A stretch of 64,000 nt of DNA from Golubevia sp. BC0850. Lineage: Eukaryota; Basidiomycota; Exobasidiomycetes; Golubeviales; Golubeviaceae. Both the position numbers and the translations under genes were made by a program. The stretch covers positions 1 to 64,000 of the forward strand of contig JAAVVG010000010.1 in assembly GCA_012976225.1 (NCBI GenBank), given 5' to 3'. How positions within the stretch are numbered: the stretch's first letter is position 1; each line of letters starts with the position of its first letter. The notes under the pieces were generated by a model. The model was not told the origin of the DNA and searched no databases. It worked only from the letters and a program-made list of their open reading frames with translations. Positions 1 to 11,340 of the stretch are shown here, in pieces.

Positions 1-229
1 TCTTTGCTCCTGCTTCTGTTGGTGAAGATGCAACTGCTTGTGCCAGTCCTGCTGCTAGTGCATCTAGATGATTTAGATGATGTTGAGATAGGTTGGTAGG
101 AGCATTTTGGAAAACCCTAACCCTCAGCATGAAAAAGGTGGCTGAACTGGTTCAGGGGAAAAGATTGCAAAGGGTAACACGTGTCAGTCAATTGTCTGGT
201 GAGAGTTGGGGTTTTGGGGGCCAAAAATT

Positions 230-335
230 GGACTCTGCAGGGAGTTGAACCCTGTGCCTCTTCCAGTTATGAAGGATTACTGTGTGAGCAATTGTTCTTC
301 CCAAAGAAAGCATGCAACCGTTACACCACAAAGTC
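230..335 (-). tRNA. tRNA-Pro(UGG) with a 34-base intron
   Basis: Read on the minus strand, a full cloverleaf can be drawn. The 7-bp acceptor stem is GACTTTG with CAGAGTC (one G-T pair). The anticodon stem is CTTTC with GGAAG, the variable loop has 5 bases, the T-stem is CAGGG with CCCTG around the loop TTCAACT, and the discriminator base is C, as is usual for eukaryotic tRNA-Pro. The anticodon loop is TT-TGG-G-T, giving anticodon UGG. It is interrupted after position 37 by 34 bases (window 266-299), the usual site for nuclear tRNA introns. The mature length is 72 bases. An internal B box (GGTTCAACTCC) is present. The D-stem relies on G-T pairs, which is its weakest part. This was folded by hand, not with a covariance model. 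Confidence 0.82.
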
Positions 336-2639
336 ATATGCTGATTGAATGAAGTGTCAAGCAGAAAGAGTTAATTTACCCTAACCTCAAAAAAAACTCA
401 CTCGATCCCCTTTTTTGCTTTCTTTCACTTCTCTTGACTTCTCCTTTCATCTGCTCAACCTTGTTAACGACTACATCTTCTTCTCCTTTTTCTTTCACTT
501 CCCCTCCCTTCTTCCAAGCCTCACTCTCACTCTCACTCTAATGGTCTGCCTTCAGGCTTGAAGAGAAAAGGGCAGGCGTCAGAACTTCTCCTCTTTGAAG
601 ACATCAGCAGCAGGAGCGTCACTATTGGAGCTTGGCAGCTTGCCCTACTAGATGCGGTCCTCTTCCGAAGCCTTTCACACATCATTAATCCTTCCCTCGT
701 CCCTGAAAGGATTCTTTCTCACTCTCTCGCTTACATTCCGCAACCCTAAGTGGCACACCTTTCTTTGTATTGTAGTTGCACTTCACCTTGAAAATTATGT
801 TAGTTTCATTGCCACCTAGCAGCTTGACTTCCTCATCCTTCCTTGACTCTTTGTCATACACTGATCTCCAGCCCAACCCTGGAGCTGGTCAGCAGCAGGA
901 GGGTGGTTGATAGGTCAGATCTCAAACTTCTTACTATTATGATCGTGCCTGTCTTTGGAGCTGCTGCTTTTGTTCTTTGGGAAGAGACATCTTCTAACCC
1001 TGACATTTCTGTGATCTTAGTGAGATGCTGCACCTCTCGATTTGCTTTCTATCTTCAAAGACTAGAGCTTGGAATGAGTTCAGCAAGTCAAACCCATTCC
1101 AAATTTCTAGCAAGTAAATGGCTTCCCTCTACTCTCACTCCTGCACAAAGATGGTGAGAGAACCAAACTCAAGATGGTGTTTAAATCAAATATATTCGAA
1201 GAGAAGTCTAGAACAAGATCGAGAATCAGAAATTTCTTTTTCTGCCTCCCATCTCCATTCCCATTCCCATGAGTTTGTCTCCTTGTTGTTCTCAAAGGAG
1301 GTAATAAGCAAGTGCTCTTTCTGTTAACCTCAAAGAATCATCACTGAGGAACGGGAGAGATTCATTCAACAGTCAAAAGATAGTTCTCTCCTTTTGACTT
1401 GTTGCCAACTGCGAGGGTAGGAGAGAGGACCTCAAAGTCAGTCAAATCCTTTGACAAACTTGGTGCTGGATCTGAAGTTTCTGCCTGTCACTCACTTGGC
1501 TCTCCTACCTCCAGAATCCTCAGCCTGCCACTTTGATTCTCTTGTTCCCTCTCACCTCTTTTCTTCCCTCTTTTCAATGCTGGAGTGAACAAGAAATAGC
1601 TGCTTCTAGATGGTTTAGATTAATAGGGTTGGGTTAGCACAATGTTTCAGATTTGGAACCAATTTGCTTGAGACATTGTTCCAGAGTAGGCTCTCTTCAA
1701 CAAAGTCTTTTTCATCAGGACCAGTCGACCAGGTGCAAAAGAGAAGGAAATCTAGAAGATGAAGGACTTCCGCACTTGAAAGTGACCAGCCCGCCTCTGA
1801 GGTCCCTGCCTCTAAGATCTTCAGAGCAAGATATTCTAGACTTAAGATCTTGAGCTTTTTGAAGACAGAGAAATCCACTCTGGTTGTTTTTGATGGAGAG
1901 ATTCTGATGAGAAAAAGATGTTGGAGTGAAGAAAGGGATTTGGAAAGACTAGAGAGGCAGACAGTCTACATAGACTCTTACTTTTGACAACTGTCCAGAA
2001 GTAATGTATTTTCCCCTCGTTACTTTTACTTCCAAATAATTGAGAGAATTGGTAATCTGAAGAAATAGTAGACTACTGTTGTCCCTAGATTGGTTCCCAC
2101 CAATTCCTGGTCTTCCTTCTGGAGTCTCGTCCGCCCTCTACTGTTGACTGAGTTTCCATCCCATACAAGAACAGATCTGATAGCTGCGTGTTTGACTTTG
2201 GAGAGCCCTTTAAAAGTCTCTGAATGGTCCACTAAGAATTGAATGAGGCGAGATCCAAAGTAAACAATAGAGAGGCTTGAAGTAGACTCTCACAGAAGAC
2301 CAGGATCCAGATCATATTGTTTGCTGTCAACTCAACTTTAAAGGTTCCAGCAGAACCTAGAAAAGTTTCTTCAGGGACTGAGTGAGAAATAGTGACGGAC
2401 GGATCGTTGCTCTTCTGAGAAGCTCGAAGAAAAGAGCTTCACTTCAGAAAGACTTCCCCAGCCTTTTCCCAGCCAGATTCCATCGCATCCACTAAACTCT
2501 CCTCCAGGTGCCAACTTTGACAATGGAATGAAGTAGAAAATTCTGGCTGAATCTTTTCTAATCGTGCCAACTCAGTTGACTCTCCCAATTCCATGTTTGA
2601 CTCATCTTATCTTGTTCCCCACAGCAACCGAACAATCAG
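336..2639. other. Intergenic stretch, no gene recognised
   Basis: Pyrimidine-rich DNA with only short open frames, several of which start at non-ATG codons, and no recognisable protein motif. Some short phrases resemble DNA further right in the repeat-rich block, so it may be old, decayed duplicated sequence. Nothing here supports a gene call. Confidence 0.5.
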
Positions 2640-3995
2640 AGACTCTTCAACAGGGCTGTAGCCAGCCACGAAATCGTCATTGAGATCTCTAATAGAGCCA
2701 ACTTGAAAGAGAAAAGAGGAGATATGACTTCAGAAGTTGACCGATCTGAGTATCCGAATCCACTGAGAAAGAACCAAGAAGATTCAAAGTGCTGATCTGT
2801 TAAAATACCTTCAAAAATGTCTCCGACTTCAGAAGCGAACATCGAAAGGAAGAACTGGCTGGCGGCTAGAATGAGTGTTGCTGCTTCTCTCCCTCCATCC
2901 CTCCTCCTATTCTTCTCCAATAGGTTCTTGAACTGAGCCATCAGGTCTATGATAGCCAAATCCCGTCCAAAGGCTGACGGTGCTGACCGAAAGTGAAGGA
3001 TTCTTTCTCTCTCTCCTTCCTCTGCCAGCACCTCTCCCTCGACTCACTTCTTTTGCTCCCTCCTACCATTCTGCTTCCGATCTTAATGACTTGATCATCG
3101 AATCTTGTTCCTGCGAGCTCTTCCTCTTTCAGCCTCGTCTCCTACAACGTTAAACTGGATTCGAGGAGTGTTCATGATCTTGAATTAGATCTGCGTATGA
3201 ACCCGAGATTATGTTCGCTGCGTCGAATAGAGGGGGCGAGATGATCCTTCAGCTGAGTCTTTCTCTCTGACATGTTGAGGTAGCTTTTCCTCCTCCTGTT
3301 ATACTCCCTCTCCCTTCTCTCTCGTCTATCTAGCAGAAAGAAGACATTCTGGAAGCCGAATTAAAAGTAGAACGGAAGCAAGGGCGAAGAATCATTCAAT
3401 CGCAATCTGAGTGGTGGTGGGTCAAGAGGAAGAATTTCTACTTTGTTTTCTTGACTCGCTGACCATTCCAATACATTCTTCCTTTTGCTTCCAATCCTTC
3501 TGCAGACCAGCGTCATTGAATCGACATCTTTAAATCAACCTTTTTGCGAAAGAGCAGGCTCAGCCAGGTGAGTAGAGAGGAAGAAAGCCTAGCATGCCTT
3601 GGTGAATTCAGCTGCATATCTATCTGAACTTCTAATGCTGACTCCTTCCTTCTGTCGACTCGGTTGTCTTGTTCAATCCCCCAGAAGGACTAATCAGAAT
3701 CGTCTCACTCTTAATCATAAATATCTTTTCGGAGAATTCTGACGTCACAGCAGCGTCTTTGATTCGAATCAAACCAGATCACCAAGCCTCGCCTTCTCCC
3801 TGATTCTCTTTTTCTACGTTTTGACTTTGAGAAAACAAAGTTGAGACTTTGATACCAGATTGGATCAAGCGACATGTTGGTCCGTCTGACTTCTTTCCCT
3901 TCTCGCCCTCTTCATCATCTCCTCATCTCGTTTTCTTCTCTCAGTCTTCGCTCTTCTCTCGTCAACATACCTACCAATCATCTCACTCTACGAGA
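2640..3995 (+). other. Upstream region of F-box copy 1, paralogous to 8741-9766
   Basis: This stretch shares islands of similarity, in the same order, with the DNA upstream of the second F-box copy. One island near 3460 reads cttgactcgctgaccat, against cttgacttgctgaccat near 9210. Another near 3560 ends in caggtgagt, matching caggtgagt near 9320, and may be a conserved splice donor in the 5' leader. A pyrimidine-rich block then leads into the F-box motif in both places. It looks like the promoter and leader half of a duplicated gene. No open frame in it is convincing. Confidence 0.45.
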
Positions 3996-4980
3996 ATACC
4001 AGTGGCATACGGCGTCCTTCCTTCAGAGACTCTTCTCACTACTTTTAGGACCTCAGAGATGAAGGAGGTGGTTGAAGCCAGAGAGGTCTGCAGATTAAGG
4101 TTGAAATTGATGGATGAGAATAGAGCATTTTGAAGGATAGTATTACCTTCAGAGAGAAAGTTGGAAGAGCTCCAGCCGGTGGTCGACCAATCCGATGAGA
4201 AGAGCAGATCAAGTCTAAAGGAGGTTTCATTTGCAGTCAAAGATTTAATTCTCAAATCTAGTCAGGTTCTTCAAGTTCTTCGTATGGTGTGGAGTCAGCA
4301 CCTCATGAAGGATTTCAAGCTCTCCAAACTCTTACTGATTCACTGCTCCTCAAGCTTCTAAACTTGGTCGACTTTAAAGCCCAGAGGTACCGATTAAGAG
4401 CCCTTAGGTTTAGTGCAGTCAAGTTCCAATATCTGCAAGTACTTTGAATCATTTCTCTTCAATCACCGCCTTTCAGCTACCTTCACGTAAGTTATCCGAT
4501 CATCTTCCTTAAACGTGGACAAATATTGCGAAGAACTTTCGTCCCTTCAATTTCCTACTCTAGAGGTGCTGGAGATGGATGAGATGGGTGCTCAGTTTCC
4601 AACCTGGATGCTGGTTCCTCCAACCTTAAGACTCTTTGCCTTGGATGTCTGCTCAGATTTACCTGTAATCAATGAACTACGGGTTTCATATCGGAATGTG
4701 GAAGGGGTTAGGAAGATGCTGAAGCTAGACAGGAGGTGCAAATGGCAAGGTGGAGTCTTCTCATCGCAAATTTACTTCTCAAGTCAAACTTGTAATGCCT
4801 TTCGAGACTCAGGAATTTGTTTCCTCTGAATCTGTCTGTCTTGGAGTGCACACTTTCTACCTTTGTGCCTCTAGAGCTGAATCTGGCTACACTTTCTTGG
4901 AGGTTTAAAAGCTTGTCTTCTTCCTGCCCACAGGTTCCTAGACTGAGATGCTTGAATTGTGTCTGCTCGACTTGAAGCGT
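3996..4980 (+). pseudogene. Degenerate F-box gene, copy 1
   Basis: The reading frame around 4010-4130 encodes an F-box-like start (LPSETLLTTFRTSEMKEV, then VCRLRLKLMDENRAF), the pattern of a Skp1-binding F-box that normally ends in Trp. Here a stop codon replaces that Trp region at 4131-4133. Close similarity to copy 2 (9767-17109) runs on past the stop, in the segments encoding the 'VVDQSDEKS' and 'LEVLEMDEM..FPTWMLVPPTLRLF' motifs, but across changing frames. Leucine-rich fragments continue to about 4980, as in F-box/LRR proteins. F-box proteins choose substrates for SCF ubiquitin ligases. This copy looks dead. An alternative with extra introns removing the stop is possible but less likely. 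Confidence 0.6.
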
Positions 4981-5600
4981 TCTCGCGCCACTTCGATCTC
5001 CCCTGGTGTAGCTTTCTCTTTGCTTTCAAGAGTGCTCGAACAGTTTTCACAACAACGATCCATCAAACCTCGACGTTTTTTCTCGGTGACGTGGTAGGAG
5101 TTCACTGAAAGAAAACGGTCTAAGATCGACTCACCCTCTCACTAGCTCCAAATCGACGACCCGGATCTCTTTGCTTCTCTCTCTCTCTCTCTTTCTGCCC
5201 GACCACCGTCATCTATTCCATGAAAACATGAACCTCAGATCTAGAATCTGCTTCCATCCCATTCATCAAGGTCTAACGAGCGGTTGTCTTCCAATCGTCG
5301 GACCATTCAAAGGATCTCATTCCATCGACAAGGTCAAGAGAATTGCAATCAAAGGCTTCAAATTGAATCCAGAAGAGGATCATCTATAGTGGAACAGGAG
5401 AAGAAGGGAAAGAAGAGATTCTAGGAGATGGGGTGGGCAGATGAGAAGAAAGTCTTTTTGAGGAAGACAAGTGAAGAAAGAGGTCGAGGAGGGAGATGTC
5501 AAGATGGAGATCCAAGAAGAAGAAGGAGAAGAAGAGAAAGAGGAAATTCCATCAGGTGAGTGCTGGTGAAATTCGTCTCTGGAAGAGTATGCCGTCTGAG
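4981..5600. other. Low-complexity intergenic DNA before a solo LTR
   Basis: Contains a (CT)n-rich tract near 5170-5190 and a purine-rich AAG/GAA tract near 5400-5560. Short frames here are lysine- and glutamate-rich and show no domain. I see no gene. Confidence 0.45.
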
Positions 5601-5994
5601 TGTCACAGATCCTTGGTACCCTTGACCCCTTTGTTCTTTCTTTTGTCTCCATGTCTCTTTGTCCCTTGTTCCCTTGCCCCTGTTCCTGTGCTACATTGTT
5701 CCAACCTTTGTTCCTAAATCCCTTTGTTCTTAACTCTCAAACATATATAAAGCACTCCCCAATTGTACATAGATAGTTCCTCATCTGAAATTGAATTCCT
5801 AGGTCCTTTCTACCTGCTCAAGTTCCTTAGTCCCCTAAGTCAAGTCTCAACCTCAAGTCTTTGCCACTCCACCCTTAGCCTTTACCACCAAGTTCCCAAC
5901 ACTGATTCCCAACTGCCCTCAGCCTTTGTCAAGTCTCAAGTCTACCTCCTTAGCACTCTACCTATCCTATCTTCTACTAGTTAACCCCGTTACA
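5601..5994 (+). mobile_element. Solo LTR, family B, with 5-bp target duplication
   Basis: A 394-base block begins TGTCACAG and ends CCCGTTACA, and it is flanked on both sides by CTGAG (5596-5600 and 5995-5999), a perfect 5-bp target-site duplication typical of Ty3-type integrase. It holds a TATA-like catatataaag in its middle. A second copy at 16693-17081 is nearly identical by eye, differing by one 5-base length change near the right end, so both insertions are probably recent. Internal element DNA is absent, the usual result of LTR-LTR recombination. Orientation is inferred from similarity to the family A LTRs. Confidence 0.85.
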
Positions 5995-6119
5995 CTGAGG
6001 GAAGAAGGAGCAGGTGAGGGTCATGAAACAAGAAGAGGCAGCAGCCAAAGAATCAAAGAAGATTTGGATAGCCTTGAGATCAGCTAATGACTTCTTCCTT
6101 TGTGCTTTCAGTCAGAAGA

Positions 6120-7335
6120 TCGTCTCCGCTTGAAGAGAAGGGCGATAGTTGAGGAGCAAAATGAACCTCTTAGAGCCTCAACCTTCCACCTCCTCGGGCT
6201 TTCCAAGCTCTACGCCACACAATACTTTTACTCTTGATATAGAAAAGTTGGCCAGGAACGCGCTCATCCCTGCTCGATGGGTTTCGAAACTTTTTGGTGG
6301 AGATGGATGCCTGGATGAGCCAGCCGATCGGAAGGTTGGGAACAATTCGGACTAAGAGCGAAATTCCACTTAGGAAGCTGGCAGATGCCGTCAAAGGTTC
6401 CCTAGTCTCCCAGTCGGTCGTACGAGATACTGGTCTCTTCAACTCAGCTTTGATAGAAGCCCTGGTCAGAGCTTTCCATGAAAGTCAAAGCCCCTCGTTT
6501 TCCAGAAATGAAGGAGGCAATGCCTTTCACTTTGAGAGCTGATGGCTATCAAAGGGCTGCAGAGCTTGTCAAAGAAGAGCAAGACGACCAAACTTGCAAG
6601 AAAGCCTGCCTGGATCTTTTACCACCAATGGAAAGGTTTCCTCTGACTGAGAGTGGTCTCACTGATTAAGCACTTGCGTCCGCCAGGTCCAACTCGGTTG
6701 TTTGTGCCAACGACAAGTGGCTGACTCAGGAATCTCTACCTGGATTATCGCCATAAAGTCAATCCGATTTAAAAGCAGTTGCTCGATTGCGAAATAGCAA
6801 TCCTCCCCTCGATGCGACCCGGTGAACCAACTCCAGGTGGCTTCTTTCCGCTGTCCTTCAAGTTTTTGAGAAAAGCCATCAAATCTGCCTCTGCTAATCC
6901 ACTCAAGGGACATCGGAACAGAACTCATGGATGATCGCAAAAGGGATATCCTCCTTTCGCTCTAGAATTCCTCAAGAAAGAGCTAGGAGTCGTACATCCT
7001 CCAACTGTTCCTCTGAATAAACGAAAGAGAGCTCCAAGGAAGAAGCAGTCTCCTTCAGAGGCTTCAGAGGACGACTCAGTGGACCTAGGATCGATCTTGC
7101 GAACAAAGAGACGGAGCAGGAAGACAATATCAATCCCGAACCAGGTCCCTCTTCCATCAATAGAGCTTCCTTCTCTCATCAATCGACTCCAACTTCTCAA
7201 GAAATCAGACAAGCTCGACTTCAACTCGAAGAATTCAAAAATGTGTCTGAAACTCAACTAGACGAATCAGATCTCACCAAATCTCAGAAGCTGGAGTTCA
7301 AAAGACACATCAAAGAGATGGAGCAGACGCTTTAA
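6120..7335 (+). pseudogene. Decayed coding block of unknown family
   Basis: Stretches with coding character alternate between frames and are cut by stops. Near 6800-6900 a frame reads GEPTPGGFFPLSFKFL. Around 6950-7085 a basic-acidic segment includes KKELGVVHPPTVPLNKRKR. From about 7100 another frame gives a helix-forming tail (RQARLQLEEFKN, then KSQKLEFKRHIKEMEQTL) ending in a stop near 7335. I do not recognise the family. The mix of frames suggests an old host or repeat-encoded gene that has decayed. Hidden introns could explain part of it. Strand is set by the best frames. Confidence 0.35.
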
Positions 7336-8740
7336 GATGTTGAGGAGTAGCTTGGCCGGAAGGGGCTGGGTTGAATCAAGAAATGTGAGTAAGCAGTCAG
7401 CACTTCCAGCCAAGATTGGGATCGTCAAATTCGCTTTCTGACCAAGCAGCTGAAGGACCTTGAACTCTTCTTTGCTTTTGTCTTTTCTTCAACAGGTTCA
7501 AACAATTCTCAATTTGTAGCGGGAAGAAAATTTTCACTTTCCAGTCTTTCTTTCTCTCTCTTCTGATCTATGGGTTTCTTTGCGTACAAGTTCTTTCCTT
7601 TCTCTTGGTCCGTCAAAGTCTCTATTAGAATGAAATCCTTCAAGCTGATTTGTCTCTTCTCTTCCTAAATTGTGTGTCCGAAGTTTTCAAATGCCATGCT
7701 AGTACCGGAAATGAATTTATCCTTGTCTTTGAATCTGATCAAGTATCGCATCGAGGTTCAGGTCAATCTTTGATGGGAGAGTCCGAGATGAGAAGAGATG
7801 GATTGATTCCCTCAGATCAAACAGCTGTTAGCAGTATGACAAAGATTTGATTGCTGATAGAAGGCTTAGAACTACACGGCAGGAAAGCTAGAGGAAAGAC
7901 CTGAGTCATCAAAAAAAGCGGATCTTCAGAAAAGTTCAAAGAGAGCATCAGGAAACCTTTAGTAACTCTTCCCCCATCTAACTTCATAATGATGTCCTCT
8001 GAATCCAATTCCAGAACCTGATCTTGGGTCAGAAGCGAGATTGTTTTTTTACTTAAGCCTGGCTCCTCGTGCGAACTCGAGTCGTGCCACCCGAATTCCA
8101 CTTCCACCCATCTGTTTCTTCCCCAGCAACCGAGGAATCAGATGCTCTTTAGGAGCTCTGCATACAGCAGGTGGTTTCCGCTTAAAGCTATTGAGCCCGC
8201 TTGAAAAAGTGGGAGAAGAAGACTTCAGAGCTAGGCAAGAGAACGTCATGAAGACAGCTTGGAATTGAGCTGAAGCAATCTGCTCATCTTCACCATCCTC
8301 TACCAGCCTTCCAGCAGCAGGCAGATAGAGCATGAATGAGGCAAAAGATAGGAAGAAGACTTTCTTTCGCAGCATCTTTCAATAGCATAGTGTCGATCTT
8401 CCTCTTTCTCCTTGTCTGGTTTCCTTCACTTTGATTCCTGGCCCACAGCCCTCCTTTGGCCTGTTTGAACACCCAAAGAAGCTGTTGAAGGCCAAGTAAC
8501 CTCGATGTATTGATCTGATGAGACTCCCAAAGAATTGTACTGACTTCAACAACCAGACTTCAAAGTAAGAAGAAGCTAGCTGTTGAAAAGCTGCTTCTTC
8601 TCTCCCTCCGTCTCTCCTCTATTTCTCTTCGCGATAGTTTCAGATCTACGGCATTTGATCCATCCCAAATCGCATCAGAACCTCCACAGCCTTGCGGGCC
8701 TGACTGGAAATGAGATCTCTTTCTCCCTCTCCTCTGACTT
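7336..8740. other. Intergenic stretch, no gene recognised
   Basis: Only short frames with no motif. The stretch is rich in TTTCTTCTC-type pyrimidine tracts. It lies between the decayed block and the leader of F-box copy 2. I see nothing that supports a gene. Confidence 0.45.
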
Positions 8741-9766
8741 CTCCCCTGCACTTCTTTCTTCCTTGACTCGCCTCTTTGCTGCCTCCTTCCCTTCTTCTTC
8801 TCACCCTGGTCTTTTCATCTTCATCCAAATTCCAGTGAAGCCATTCTCTTCGACCTTGATGAGTTGGCCATCAGTCCTCTCATCGATTCTTCTCTATCTT
8901 CCACAGCTGTCAGTCCATGAACTCTTCCTCTTTTGACCTCTTTTCCTACGACGCTCCTTTGAATTAATGACTGATCATGAACCTGAGCTCGATCTGCTTG
9001 TAGACTGAGATGATATTTGTTGGAGTTGATGGAAGAGTACTCGGGCTTGCAGCAGTCTTGACTTGAACTGGCTATGTACTCCTCTCATGAACTTTTCTCT
9101 CTTCTCTGTCTTGGAAAATAGAGACAATTCTGGAAGTCATTTTGAAGGTGCAATGGAATCAAAGAAGAAAAAGAAGCTCAACCTTGTGCGCAGCTTCCCT
9201 TCTTGACTTGCTGACCATCGCATCAGATTCTTCTTTTGGTGACTCATCTTCTAGAGATCGATTGGATTGAAACAAGATCTTCAGATAAAGCATTTAAATC
9301 TCTCCTAAGAGCAATTCAGTCAGGTGAGTCCACAGGAGGAGTCAAGAGAGTACAGTGTGCCTTCGCGATTGGAACTTGTCCAAGCCTTCTGACACTAATC
9401 ACCTTCTTCTTGACTGCTTTGTTATGTTATTGGACTTTCTCGAAGAACTGTTTGGCCTTCACCTTCTCTTCTTTGGACGTGACTCATACCTACTCATCAG
9501 ATCTTGACTTGGAAGGAGTTTCTTCAAATCGAATTGAACTGCAAAGCCTTGCCTTCTACCTGTTCCCTCTCCTCTCTACTTCTCTAATTTGGGAAAGAAA
9601 GATGAGACTCAGATCATTTGATAGAATCAGGTGGTGTGCATGTTCAGTGGTCTCTCTTTTCTCTGACTTCTTTCCCTTCTCTCCTCTTCCTCTTCATCAA
9701 TCCATCTCGCTTTCTCAGTCCTCATATCTCTCTCACGTGAATTTTCAATAGCCCTGCTCATCCAAA
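8741..9766 (+). other. Upstream region of F-box copy 2
   Basis: Matches the region before copy 1 in scattered islands, including 'gactgatcatgaacc' near 8970 and a possible 5'-leader splice donor caggtgagt near 9327, followed by a pyrimidine-rich tract. It is probably the promoter and spliced 5' leader of the F-box gene that starts at 9767. The long open frame across 9236-9751 begins at TTG and has no recognisable domain. Confidence 0.4.
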
Positions 9767-9806
9767 ATGTCAGTAGCATCTAAACGGGGATGCATCAACA
9801 ATGTCT

Positions 9807-9811
9807 TACCG
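9807..9811. repeat. Target-site duplication, left (TACCG)
   Basis: TACCG lies immediately left of the TGTTACAGG start of the 5' LTR, and the same five bases (15860-15864) follow the TAACA end of the 3' LTR. A perfect duplication supports a single intact integration event with no later rearrangement of the ends. Confidence 0.9.
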
Positions 9812-10221
9812 TGTTACAGGGCCCATCATAGCAGCCCGATCATCCTATGGTCGAACTCTACACAAGTCTCGAGCTCTGCTTGATTCTGAGGCAAGCGCAT
9901 AGACCGATTTCCCTTTGTCCCTTGTCGTTGTTGCACACAGACCATATGTTCCCTTTGTTCCCCTCCCTCCTCTCTAATTGTCTCCTTGTTCTTTGTGCTC
10001 CCTTGTTCTCTGGTCCTGGGCTGTGTTGTTCCAACCTTTGTTCCCAAAACCCCTTTGTTTTGACTCTCAAACACATATATAAACCACCACTCATTTGTAC
10101 ATAAATAATTCCTCATCCGATAATCTATTGTTCTCTGTCCTAAATCTTCAGCTCTTGTTGACTTCCAGCCTATTCTACCTTCGTAACTGTGCCCCTCGTA
10201 TCGCCATCAACCCCCGTAACA
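9812..10221 (+). repeat. 5' LTR of the chromovirus
   Basis: 410 bases from TGTTACAGG to CCCGTAACA. It contains a TATA-like acatatataaa about 260 bases in, likely the core promoter. The middle (ttgttccaacctttgttcc through the TATA region) is shared with family B LTRs, while the ends differ. Confidence 0.92.
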
Positions 10222-10261
10222 TTATATCGGATCAAAAACTATTAGGTTCCAAGTCAGCAAA

Positions 10262-11332
10262 ATGTCTCAGCAAGATTTCATCAACCAGCTCAACAGACTC
10301 TCGGAGAGTCTCCAACAATTGGATCTCCAGGACCCTTCTACAAATGTGAACCTTCTGCAAACTCTTCAAAATCAACTCTCCACTATGAAAGCCCAAGCGG
10401 CCACTCAAGTTGCCAGTCCCGTCAAGTCTAAGCTCCCCAAGCCACTTCCATCGAGTCGATTCTCAGGTAGCACTCGATCTCACACAAAGACCGAAGGATT
10501 CCTAGCCCAAGCGGAGGACATATTTTCTTTCTACGAAATGACGGATGATGACAAGATCAGGTATGCTATGGCAAACTTTGAGGTAGACTCTCCTGCTTCG
10601 CAATGGATTCTCCCTTATCGTAGTCGTCTAGCTATACCAATCGAAGAACGAACCATCCCGTGGCTTACCTCTTGGGACAAGTTTAAACAGCAAGTCCTGC
10701 TTCGTTTTGGTGATTCTCAGGCGGCAAGCACTTACACTGAGCAACTATTAAGCCTTCGTCAAACAGGAGCTGCCGCCGACTATGCCATTCGTTTCAGAGT
10801 CTTGACCGAAAGAGGAGATTGGACTGAAAGTTCCTTGAGGGAAATTTTCAAGCTAGGACTCAAGGCAGATGTGAGAACAGCTCTTGCTGGTCTAGGACCA
10901 CAGGTTCCTCAAGAGCTCGATGTGCTAATTGAGACTGCCGTCTCCATCGATGAAGCACTTTTCAGTACTAGGAGGAGTAAGAACACGACAGTGTTATGGC
11001 AACCTCGGCCGGCATCCCAGGTGGTCAAGCCAAACGTAACTCGCCCATTGCCCCAATCTCAAGTCTCTCCAAGATCTCAACCCCAGTACATCCCTATGGA
11101 TGTGGACCTTGCCAGGTTAAATCGTGGACCCATCACTGCAGAGCAACGTCAACATCGCTTCAGAAACAACCTCTGCTTATACTGCGAGAAACCAGGACAT
11201 CATGCAAGAGATTGTTATAGGGCTAGTAACAGAACTCAAGGCACTCAAGCAAATGCACAGCAAGTAGCAGTTACTCAAGTCGAGCCATCGTCTCCTTTTG
11301 CACAAGCTCAGGAGGAAGAGGAGACTCACTGA
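10262..11332 (+). CDS. gag: gag polyprotein of the chromovirus
   Basis: A 356-residue open frame that starts 41 bases after the 5' LTR at an ATG in a good context (caaaATGtct). The N-terminal part is helical and glutamine-rich. Residues about 60-230 match the retrotransposon gag (capsid-like) layout, with a 'SQWILPYRSRL' and 'TSWDKFKQQVLLRFGD' type core. Near the C-terminus a CCHC zinc knuckle (CLYCEKPGHHARDC) would bind the element's RNA. It forms the virus-like particle shell. The frame differs from pol, as in many Ty3 elements that use recoding between the two. Confidence 0.9.
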   Translation: MSQQDFINQLNRLSESLQQLDLQDPSTNVNLLQTLQNQLSTMKAQAATQVASPVKSKLPKPLPSSRFSGSTRSHTKTEGFLAQAEDIFSFYEMTDDDKIRYAMANFEVDSPASQWILPYRSRLAIPIEERTIPWLTSWDKFKQQVLLRFGDSQAASTYTEQLLSLRQTGAAADYAIRFRVLTERGDWTESSLREIFKLGLKADVRTALAGLGPQVPQELDVLIETAVSIDEALFSTRRSKNTTVLWQPRPASQVVKPNVTRPLPQSQVSPRSQPQYIPMDVDLARLNRGPITAEQRQHRFRNNLCLYCEKPGHHARDCYRASNRTQGTQANAQQVAVTQVEPSSPFAQAQEEEETH

Positions 11333-11340
11333 GCGTTGGT

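Noticed and set aside
2636-3031. Minus-strand open frame of 131 codons
   Set aside because: Starts at GTG, shows no domain, and lies in DNA that matches the upstream region of the other F-box copy on the plus strand.
9236-9751. Plus-strand open frame of 171 codons before F-box copy 2
   Set aside because: It starts at TTG, is rich in Ser/Phe/Leu from pyrimidine tracts, and covers the putative leader with a splice donor inside.
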